From Dreissena polymorpha (taxonomy: Eukaryota; Mollusca; Bivalvia; Myida; Dreissenidae): a stretch of DNA of 64,000 nucleotides. The stretch lies in contig NC_068359.1 of the NCBI RefSeq assembly GCF_020536995.1, positions 63,075,004-63,139,003 on the forward strand, written 5' to 3'. The translations under genes and the position numbers were made by a program. Position 1 is the first letter of the stretch, and each line of letters begins with the position of its first letter. Under the pieces are notes generated by a model. It saw only the letters and a list, made by a program, of their open reading frames with translations. It made no database searches and was not told where the DNA came from. Shown here in pieces: positions 34,169 to 45,400 of the stretch.

Positions 34169-35336
34169 GACAGTTTTCAAGTTTTTGTCTGTAATGTTAC
34201 CTAGTTAACTAGTTTTTGAACCAATAAATCCCAGTTTCTACTTAGGTCGAGTTTTCATGGGGACTCATGTTCTGACAAAATTTCATAAAGATTGGCAGGG
34301 CATATTCTCGCTCTTTGGGGACTGGGGCCTTAGTCCATCCAGAGGAGTGTTGTCATGCAGAATATATTGATATTGATCCAAAATTATTGTTAATTTAAAT
34401 ACAATTATTAATATCTAGTAGCTTTAAATAAAATTCATTATTATTCATAGCATAGGCTAGGTTTGTACAGCACTTAAATATTTGCTTTAATACAATGAAA
34501 ACACATTTAAAAATTCCCATGGTTTTATTTGTTTGTTTTGCACAGGGATTGTTTTAGTTAATTTCGGGGTAAAAATATACTTTAAGTTTTGCAAAATGAG
34601 CTGCATTAATGCCCCCAAAATCAACAAACATATGCACTGACTGGACCATAAATGTAGCTGCTTGAAAGTTTACACATCAAACTGGATAGCAAAAAAATTC
34701 AACATTGACAAAAGTCACAACATTGAAATTTTATCTTATAGTTTTCACAAATGTCCCATGAAAATATAATCTACTTACTATTCAACAGCATAGACTAAAT
34801 CATTATTTTGCAATGCACATCAACTTAAGTACCACATGAGCAATAGTTATCATGAAACAAGTTCATTTAGATAACTTAACAACTATTGACTTTAATCTTT
34901 ACCTTACAAGTTGATATTTATAATAGTGCAAACTTGTTGCACCCATTTTCCTTTGGAGATGTCAAAATGACACTCTGCAGGTCTAAAAAAAGATGTGTCA
35001 AATATATATTAGTAAATACATGTACAAGCTGTCCGACTGTCATGTAGTTTGCGTATTCATAAAACAAAATATGATAAAAAAAGAAAACTGACTAAAAATA
35101 ATTGTATTGCACAATTTACTACAAGCAGTATGACAAGTTCCTTAATATATAAATAAATAATGAAATCCACAAAAAACACTTTGAGCATTTCAATTAAACT
35201 ATATTAAAGTAATATAATAATATGCATTTCAATTAAACTATATTAAAGTAATATAATAATATAAGTGAAATAACTTAAATAAGTGAATGCAAGCTTATAA
35301 AATATACATTTGGAAGTGTATTTACTATTTACTAAA
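34169..35336. other. 3' flank of the PRDM9-like gene
   Basis: AT-rich; no gene. A 66-base phrase with GCATTTCAATTAAACTATATTAAAG is duplicated in tandem at about 35183-35262. The first 100 bases next to 35337 may be 3' untranslated sequence of the minus-strand gene. Confidence 0.4.
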
Positions 35337-35342
35337 TTTATT
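35337..35342 (-). promoter_or_regulatory. AATAAA overlapping the stop codon
   Basis: On the minus strand the end of the PRDM9-like frame reads CAATAAATT: the TAA stop lies inside a canonical polyadenylation hexamer. If used, the 3' untranslated region would be only about 10-30 bases. Another AATAAA lies far downstream (plus-strand TTTATT near 34522). Confidence 0.45.
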
Positions 35343-36437
35343 GAGTATTACTGTGATTTTTGCTTTCATTTTCTTTGTTTGCATGTTTCTTCATGTGATT
35401 TTTCAATCCACTACTCTGGTTGCTTGCATACCCACACACCTCACACTTGTACAGTCTCTCTCCTGTATGTATCCTTGTGTGTGTCTTCAAGTCACCACTC
35501 TCGTTACATGCATACCCACACACCTCACACTTGTACTGTCTCTCTCCTGTATGTATCTTCATGTGTCTCTTCAAGGTCTTACTATTGTTAGATGCATAAC
35601 CACACACCTCACACTTGTACAGTCTCTCTCCTGTATGTATCCTCTTGTGTTTCTTCAAGTTACTACTCTGGTTACATGCATACCCACACACCTCACACTT
35701 GTACTGTCTCTCTCCTGTATGTATCCTCTTGTGTTTCTTCAAGTCACCAATACGGTTAAATGCATACCCACACACCTCACACTTGTACGGTCTCTCTCCT
35801 GTATGTATCCTCTTGTGTGTCTTCAAGATACTACTCTCGTTACATGCATACCCACACACCTCACACTTGTACGGTCTCTCTCCTGTATGTATCCTCTTGT
35901 GTTTCTTCAAGTTACTACTCTGGTTACATGCATACCCACACACCTCACACTTGTACTGTCTCTCTCCTGTATGTATCCTCTTGTGTTTCTTCAAGTCACC
36001 AATATGGTTACATGCATACCCACACACCTCACACTTGTACGGTCTCTCTCCTGTATGTATCTTCATGTGTTCCTTCATGCTACCACTTTTGTTACTGAAA
36101 TAGCTGCACAACTCACATGTGTACTTCTTTCCATCAGTACTTTTTCCATTTGTGTTTTGTGTTATTTCACTTGTTATCTTTCTTTTAGAGTCTCTTAGTA
36201 AAATGTCGCCTTTCTCTTTTCCATTTAGAATACAGTTGATCATTTTGTTATTGGCTCTGTGATTCAAATTTTGCGAAGGCTTTTTAAAATATTTATCATC
36301 ATTTTCTCTGAGCCACTGATCGAGAACTTGTAGATCACATGATGTCAGTTTATCACCTCCATGCACTAATCTCAAATGTCGCACACAGGGAACTGCAGTT
36401 GTGTAGGCTATCTTGCAGTACACACATGGGTAATATT
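35338..36437 (-). CDS. PRDM9: PRDM9-like exon 8 (isolated finger and nine-finger array)
   Basis: Acceptor ATATTTTTCAG ends at 36438. The exon encodes 365 residues and the stop. It opens with YYPCVYCKIAYTT...HLRLVH, the lone finger that follows SET in PRDM9, then a linker of about 75 residues and nine C2H2 fingers of 28 residues joined by TGER(P/Q/L) linkers. Contact residues (-1,3,6) from finger 1 to 9: K-S-E, H-D-K, Q-N-K, E-I-T, R-D-K, Q-N-K, N-T-R, E-D-T, Q-G-N. The position usually held by Phe is Cys or Ser in most fingers. The short tail ends ESKNHSNTQ. Confidence 0.95.
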
Positions 36438-39400
36438 CTGAAAAATATTAACATGCTATTCAGGGCAAATTTTTGTACATAGACAGATTAACCTTCTTCA
36501 GAATAAATATGCTTGCATGTATATTTTGCTTCTATTAAGTGACTTGTCATGCCTGTTTTAACATACATAATTTTTTTACTCTAAGTTTTCAGACACTAAG
36601 TTTTTAGACACCCTCTTTTTTACAAACTTTTTTTTCATAACTCGGAATTTTCTGACATACTGGTTTTCGTCAATTATTAATGTTTCCTAATTTTACCGCG
36701 CTATTCTACAGACTTCGGCCCTGTTTTCGTTATCTTGTAACACCTCGATCAGTTTTACAACCGCATTAAGGTCATAAAACCTGGCAGATGCATGTCAAAG
36801 AGAAATAGACAATAATTTGTGTAATTGGGTAAATAACCATATATACATGTACCAGTAAAAGATAATGGATTCACCCAACAGCCTTCGAAACGAGGACGCA
36901 GAATTTTTTCCGTTTTTATTTTTATTTGTTCTATATCATGGAAGGCAAGAGTTAACAAAGCTGCGAAGTTGTATTAATTTTTATAAGGAAAAAAATGTTT
37001 AATCACAAGAACATAATAATAGTATTGTACATTGATTTATTGCATTTATTTCAATGTTATAATTTTCGTACACCTAAATTTGAGTCTCTAAATTTTCAGA
37101 CAACTGTAATTTTAAAGAATTATTTGTATCTAAATTTCCGGACACAGAAAAATATTATTATTTTAAAGTGTCTGAAAACTGAGTAATTATGGTAATGCCT
37201 CTCTCTCGCATATTTATATTAGCATTTTCAATATAGTTTTACAAGTACTTAAATTATGCACCTTCAATGAACTTTAATTCATTTACAGATAAAGTATTTG
37301 TTTAAGATGAAACAGTCTGAGATAACAATATTTCTCAACAGTTCATGTTGAACATAACAAAAATTTGCTTTGTTTGTTCACAGAAGTAATAATTGAAAAT
37401 ATAAGTCTGACATCTATCATATGTACCCAATAAATTCATTCATATGATAACAAACATATTAATTAATGTCATGATAACCAATGAAAACTAACAACAAACC
37501 TTCTCCATTGACATATTTAGGTCTGAAAAGCAAGTTCTTGTCTCTGATGAGGCCAAGTTCTCTGGCATATTCATCTCCATACCAGACCAGCAGTTCCTCA
37601 CCTGAAGCAATAGGAATATTTAATTGCAATTTATTTCTGACATACATTTGCAAATGTTTGTCATTTGTTAAATACAATCCAAAAATATAATAATTCTTCA
37701 TTCTTCTCATGGTAATCCTGTTTATATTTTGCAATTTAAATAAAGGACAGATTGCACTAAAAATAAATTTCCTGGTTTCTTTCTGAAATGATTAATTGCA
37801 GATCACACATGCGCATTTGGACACAGGCACATTTCCAAATGTGCAAGAAACTCACAATCATTTGTTTGTTTGTGACAATTGCTGTGGCATGGAATCAGAA
37901 CCCTCACAGTTTGGTTATTATCAGGTGTATCAATCACATGACAAAAAAGTGACATTTTATATAACGTAGTCATAACTCTAAGCATGTGTACCCGGCAAAA
38001 CTGGCTTGAAAGTGCAGTAATAGATGCCTCCTTTGTACTGAAACGCTACAAGGTTCTGATCTGCCTCCTTCATTGCACAGTTCACGTATCTCATCCAATT
38101 AGAGGTGGACTTGTTCTGGGCATCCACAAAGTGGCTTGGTTTGCCTTCGGTATAGATCTGAATATCATAGATTATAATTAACCCATTTATGCCTAGCGTC
38201 TAGAAAAAAAGCCTTGGCAAACAGCGTAGACCCAGATGAGACCAGATGAGCATGATGCGGCGTCTCATCAGGGTCTGCGCTGTATGCTTTAAGGAATTTC
38301 TGTAAGAAATATTCTAAATATAGAAATAAATATACTAGACATCCCTAATTTTGGAAATAAATTGATCCAATTTAGAAGGATGGGAGAGTCCACTAGGCAT
38401 AAATGGGTTAAGCACAAGTATAGATTACCAAAATCAAGTGGACCCTGAGGGTCCTTGATTGCTTACTTAATAAACTGAAGCTTAGAGGAATAGACCCCAC
38501 ATTTAGGGCCTCTTTGACTATAGGAGCATAAATTGAACAAACTGCTTAAACAACCCCTATACAATGTCACCACATAATATTTACACCTCTGGACCTTGTC
38601 ATTTTATAGTCTAAATAATCATTTTATTTCTGATTTGAGGCCAGTTTTGATCCTAGAGTCATGATTTGATAACACTTTGTAAGACAACCACTATAAAATG
38701 TAACATCACATATTAAAAACAAGGGCTGTTTGTAAAACATGCATGCCCCCCATATGGGCTGTCATTTGTAGTGGCAGCCATTGTGTGAATGTTTTTTGTC
38801 ACTGTGACCTTGACCTTTGACCTAGTGACCTGAAAATCAATAGGGGTCATCTGCCAGTCATGATCAATGTACCTATAACGTTTCATGATCCTAGGTGTAA
38901 GCATTCTTGAGTTATCATCCGGAAACCATTTTACTATTTCGAGTCACTGTGACCTTGACCTTTGACCTAGTGACCTGAAAATCAATAGGGGTCATCTGCC
39001 AGCCATGATCAATGTGCCTATGAAGTTTCATGATCCTAGGCGTAAGCATTCTTGAGTTATCATTTGAAAACCATTTTACTGTTTCGAGTCACTGTGACCT
39101 TGACCTTTGACCTGAAAATCAATAGGGGTCATCTGCCAGTCATGATCAATGTACCTATGAAGTTTCATGATCCTAGGCGTAAGCATTCTTGATTTATCAT
39201 CCGGAAACCATTTTACTGTTGTGAGTCACTGTGACCTTGACCTTTGACCTAGTGACCTGAAAATCAATAGGGGTCATCTGCAAGTCATGATCAATGTTCC
39301 TATGAAGTTTCATGATCCTAGGCGTAAGCATTCTTGAGTTATTATCTGGAAACCATTTTACTGTTTTGAGTCCCTGTGAACTTGACCTTTTACCAAGTGA

Positions 39401-42400
39401 CCTGAAAATCAATAAGGGTCATCTGCCAGTCATGATCAATGTACCTATGAAGTTTCGTGATCCTAGGTGTAAGCATTCTTGAGTTATCATCCGGAAACCA
39501 TTTTACTGTTTTGAGTCACTGTGACCTTGACCTTTGACGTAGTGACCTGAAAATCAATAGGGGTCATCTGCCAGTCATGATCAATGTTCCTATGAAGTTT
39601 CATGATCCTAGGCGTAAGCATTCTTGAGTTATCATCCGGAACCATTTTACTGTTTTGAGTCACTGTGACCTTGACCTTTGACCTAGTGACCTGAAAATCT
39701 ATAGGGGTCATCTGCCAGTCATGGTCAATGTACCTATGAAGTTTCATGATCCTAGAATTATTGAGTTATCATCTGGAAACCATTTTACTATTTCGAGTCA
39801 CTGTGACCTTGACCTTTGACCTACTGACCTGAAAATCTATAGGGGTCATCTGACAGTCATGATCAAATTGAATGTACCTATGAAGTTTCATGATCCTAGG
39901 CCAAAGCGTTCTTGAGTTATCATCCGGAAACCAACTGGTGGACGGATGGACCGACAGCAGGATTCCCAGCTTTTTGTACAAACAAAATTCACTGACTTTT
40001 CCCTGATGGAAAATAAAAATTCCAGGATCATAATTTCGACCTTTTTCTTGTTTTAGACACCCTTAATAAATAGCCATGCAGAGGAATTGATTTGCAGTTT
40101 TAATTGTATGGACTTTTCGACACAAGTCGGGAAAGTCTGGCCAAACAAAATTCCCTGATTTTTCCCTGATTTCAGGAACTTTTCCCAAATTCCCTGACTG
40201 GAAAAAGTGAAAGTCTTTTTCGTGGTTTTCCCTGATTTCCAGGTTGGCTGGGAACCCTGGACAGACCAACGGACTGACATGTGCAAAACAATATACACCC
40301 TCTTCTTTGAAGGGGGCATAGTTATCAAAGGTCTGGGCCTTGTTGTTTTAGAAAAATAAATTTATTTTCATATCATATTTGTGGCGTTTGGAGCATGAAT
40401 TCAGGCATGGAAATTAGCAGGAGCCCACTGACCAATAGGCCCTAAATATGTAGTCGGCCACTGGGTTTAAAAAACAAAAACTTGTATGTTCTCTACACAA
40501 AAAGTATTGAAAAAACAAGGGCATGTAACTATAGCCAAAATGTTAGTTACCAACCATGTATTCAGTAATCGCTCCAGAGGCAAGATTTAATAAACTTTGT
40601 AAAGAGCTTTCATTGATCCTAAATTTTAACTATGCACCATTTAACATTTCAGACTAGATGAATTTTTAGGTTTAACCTACCGGTAAACAAGTCTATGTAT
40701 AACTGGTGACCCCTAGGTTTGGCCATAAACTGAACAAACTTTGTTGAACACCTCAATATAATGCTACACACCAAATATTTATTGATTTATTGAAGTGATT
40801 TCAGACAGAAAGATTTTTTTAAACTATTCCCAATAAAATTGGGCGTTAACTTGGTTAACCTCATATAAATTATTAGAATCTGATTCTCATATGATGAGTT
40901 CATAATTTTATCGATACAGTCAAAAGCAAAATAATTTGTTCTGATGTTTTTTTAAAGTGAAGTTCTACCTCAGATTTCACAATGATTTTGTTTAATTACT
41001 TGTTGTTACACAATCAGTTTGAAATCCAATTTTATCATACCACCGCATTGATATCTGCCTGATATAACGTTGCCTGATATATTTTTTTTATATATCAAGG
41101 TCAACAGGAAGATCTTATCAGTCAATGTTTGGATTTACGTGGGATTTGCAATAACGTCAACTATTTCTATCAACATGAATCAGGTTCAACAAAACAAACA
41201 ATTTGATACCAAGAACGTACATATTTCATTCTAGTTTGAAGTCATACATCACAAAAACATTTATTTTTAAAAAATTACATCAGCCCGCACTACAGAAGTT
41301 AAATGACGTCATCAATGGGACAATACATCTTAAATATTGATATAGTCATTGCACTCGCAAGTGTTGCACGGGAAGTCAAGACAAATGATAACTGTATGGT
41401 AATCCATCACTACTTAAACAAACAATTTAACACGCTTATGTCAATATTGACACCATCATCAAAATGTCAATTTCAATACACATCTCCAAAATGGCGTCTC
41501 CGAACTATTCGGTGATGTGTGTTCTTCGATTAAATTTGTCGCTGCAGTCCATTCCTGATTTCCAATTCAAGACGTGTATAATTAAAGCGGGTGTACTCTT
41601 CCCATTCGTAGTGCAAACAACTTTTTTTCTCTATACGATGTTTAAAATAAGCGATTTTTTGTATCGTCTTTTCGAACGTTGTTGCTACATGAATGTCAAC
41701 GTGTAAAAGCCTGATCAGCAAAATCAGCGGGGATACGTACACAGTTTAAATATAAACATGGGCTGTTTGTAAAACATGCATGCCCCCAATATGGGCTGTC
41801 AGTTGTAGTGGCAGCCATTGTGTGAATACGTTTTTTGTCACTGTGACCTTGACCTTTGACCTAATGTAAGTTTTCATCCAGAAGCCATTGTACTATTTCG
41901 AGTCACTGTGACCTTGACCTTTGACCTGAAAATCAATAGGGGTCATCTGCCAGCCATGATCAAGGGGGGAGTGAGAGGGGGGTATAATGTGGGGTGTGGT
42001 AATTTATTAGATGTTTAAAAAAAATAAATTGGGGGGGGGGGGTGGGGTGGGGGGGGGGTGAGAGGGGGGTAATAATGTGGGGAGTGGTAATTTATTAGAT
42101 GTTAATTTTTTTTTATTCTTTTGGGAGGGTGGGGGTGGGAGTGGGGGGGTGGGGGTGAGAGGGGGGGTATGTGGGGTGTGGTAATTTATAAGATATTTAA
42201 AAAAAATTGGGGGTGGGTGGGGGGGATGGGGGGGTAATAATGTGGGGTGTGATAATTTATTAGATGTTTAAAAAAAATTGGGGCGGGGGTTGGGGGGGTA
42301 GGGGGGAGTTAGAGGGGGTATAATGTGGGGTGTGGTAATTTATTAGATGTTTGAAAAAAAAAAATTGGGGGGGGGGGAAGGGGGGTGGGGGGGGTAGGGG

Positions 42401-45400
42401 GGTGGAGGTGAGAGGGGGGTATAATGTGGGGTGTGGTAATTTATAAGATGTTTAAAAAAAATTGTTGGGGGGGGGGGGGGTGGGGGTGAGAGGGGGTAAT
42501 ATTGTGGGGTGGGGTAATTTATTACATGTTAAAAAAAAATGGGGGGGGGGGGGAGTTAAGGGGTGGGGGGTGGGGGGCGGTAGGGGGGAGTGAGAGGGCT
42601 GTATAATGTGGGGTGTGGTAATTTATTAGATGTTTAAAAAAAATGGGGGGTGGGGGGTCGGGGGAGTGAGAGGGAGGTATAATGAGGGGTGGGGTTATTA
42701 ATTAGATGTTTAAAAAAAAATCTGGAGGGGGGGGGGGGGGTTGGGGTAGGCAGGGCGGGTAGGGGGGATGGGGGTGAGAGGGGGGTATAATGTGGGGTGT
42801 GGTAATTTATTAGATGATGTTTATAAAAAAAAATTGGGGGTGAGGTTGGGGGGGGGGATTCTGGTAGGGGCGTGGGGCATTGTTTGGGTGGAATCCATTG
42901 TGGTATTCAGGTAAGTGTTGTTTTGTCAAAGTAATAATAAAATGTGATCATTAAAAATAACAAATGATCTCACACCGACATGATAAATATCCTCTATTCA
43001 TTAAACATGAAATTTAAACTTATTGCATTTGTTTCCCCTGTATATAAGAAAGATATAATAGTGTATTACCTCCCTTGTCCTGCTTATATTTATATTAATC
43101 AACAAAATTAAACATAAACACAATATTTAATATACAAAATATACAAAAAATCTCATATTCTGATAATATTTTTACTTATCCACTTTATTTTACTCAAAGG
43201 ATGATGTTTCATTGGACTGATAATTATAGATTTAGGATTACAGACCAGTTGCTTCAGTTAAATTGTTCAGAGTTCGCCCTGTTGGCCGTGTATGCATTCT
43301 TGAGTTATCATCCAAAAACCATTTTACTATTTCGGGTCACCGTGACCTTGACCTTTGACCTGCAGGTGACCTCAAAATCGATAGGGGTCATCTGCGAGTC
43401 ATGATCAATGTACCTATGAAGTTTCATGATCCTAGGCCCAAGCGTTCTTGAGTTATCATCTGACAACCACCTTGTGGACGGACCGACAGACCGACATGAG
43501 CAAAGCAATATACCCCCTCTTCTTCGAAGGGGGGCATAAAAATAAATTGTTTTGCAGATTTTTAGGAAAATGTGGTATGATAAACAGAAAACAGGTTACT
43601 GTCCCATCATTTTGTAATATATCAGGCTCAGCACAAATAAAATAACGGCTCGGCAAGCCTCGCCGTTATATTATTCTCAGCCTCGCCTGATATATTACAA
43701 AAGGATGGGACAGTAACCTGTTATTCTCTATATGCCAACATGCCCATATAAAACATTTATTTTATCTGTTAAATTGCCTCAATGATACTGATCGCTAGAT
43801 CATAATTTTGAAGGAAAATTTAGCTTTCCCATCATTTTAAACATGAAGACTTAGTTAACACATGTAGAAAATGACAACAACAGGGTTATAAACAAAAATT
43901 TATTCTCATGGGCCAACCATGATTCTTTCAGGACATTTTGTATACATGAAAAGTATTTTTCTTAAAAAATAAAGGGGACCACCGCACATTTTATGGTTCA
44001 GGAGCTCATTCTTATTTTTATCCCTCTAAAATAAGCTTTGCAGTTCAAAGTAAGAATAAATATCAAAGCACTTCATATCAAACTTCAGTTAGAGACATTT
44101 TTACCTGCCAGCAATAGCCTGACTTATGAGCTGCCTGGCTGTCAGTGATGATATCGCCCCCGTAGGGTCCAAACATGATCCTAGATTCTAGCCCCATCTT
44201 GGAAAACACTCCAAGACCAGCTCCAACTATTTTGGACATTTTGATTTCAAGTCCATCAGGTAATGTATTGTCAGCTTTAAGAGGGTCCCCACTTACTACC
44301 TAAAGGTACAGGAAATGATAATAACATTTTATTTGTTGTGGACTTAAAAAGCTCACAACTAAATTTCATATTTATTAACATAAAAACAATAACATATGAT
44401 ATTCCCATTCTTATTTTATTTTTTTGGAGCACAATAATGTACTTAAATACTTCCTACTGGTATTTCCTTCCAGAGGACATCAAAAAAGTGGAAAATATTG
44501 ACAAATTTAAAAGAATGGTTAAGAAACATCTACATGATAGACAAACTGAGAGAAGTGAGGACATATATATGTATTATTGATATATAAATATGCCTGTGAT
44601 ATAGAAACAGTTGGAATCTGTGATATATACTGTTTGAATTGAAATGTTTCCATATTTGCAATAATATTTATTTAGTTGAGCCTCATGTTTGGTAATGTTA
44701 TACATTTTTTGTTAACATAGTTTTAGTTGTCGGATTGAGACAAAACGCTAGGTAATTGACATGTTTTCTTTCAATCAAACACCAAAGTATATGTGTGTTA
44801 GTTAGATCATATAACAACTAGAGTTTTTTTCTCGTACTTTTAATGGACCCCATTTAGCTTAATGGATTATCAATCCATAGGTCAAATATAGCATTTCAAT
44901 TGATAACTTATTTGTATAACTGTTATAATATATAAATTAAATTTATTTAAATATTTTATATATTATTTGATAATTACAGCTGTCAGAATGACATTGGTGT
45001 AACTATGATTTTATGTTCTTATGTATTGTGATATTGTTATATGCGTTTGGCCTAGATTGTAAATAAATAAAAACTACATATTTCGTTTCTTTTAGTATAC
45101 TGATCAGGCACCATTAGCCAAAAAAAAACTACCGCATTAATCTAACTGATATTGCAATAGAATTCAAGAGTTTCTTCTCTCAATTAGATTGCACATCCTG
45201 TGTATCATGTATACAATGTACTAAAGTATTTAATGAGGCAATACTAGAGGCCATTTAATTATATTTGCCAAAAGGAGGACCTATAACCATACATGCCAGA
45301 CGTCCCGATCTCGGCGGGACAGTCCCGCTTTTGGGCCCTATGTCCCGGAGTCCCGATATGAGACGATTTGTCCCGACATTCGTAAAAAACGATGTAAGGT

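Noticed and set aside
35287-36198. Long plus-strand frame rich in LSCMYP...THLTL repeats
   Set aside because: It is the antisense shadow of the zinc-finger array, whose 84-bp period keeps other frames open too.
36566-37192. An extra PRDM9-like exon between exons 7 and 8
   Set aside because: Exons 7 and 8 already join in phase, and this stretch is a TIR element.
38713-39981. Repeated minus-strand frames (MTPIDFQVTRSKVKVTVT)
   Set aside because: Translations of the tandem Pearl-like core, not a protein repeat.
40053-40328. Minus-strand frame of 91 residues
   Set aside because: Lies across a nested hAT-like MITE and a Pearl-like tail; no domain.
41464-41706. Antisense gene starting at a YY1-like ATG in the PRDM9-like intron
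   Set aside because: No similarity or splice support beyond the box itself.
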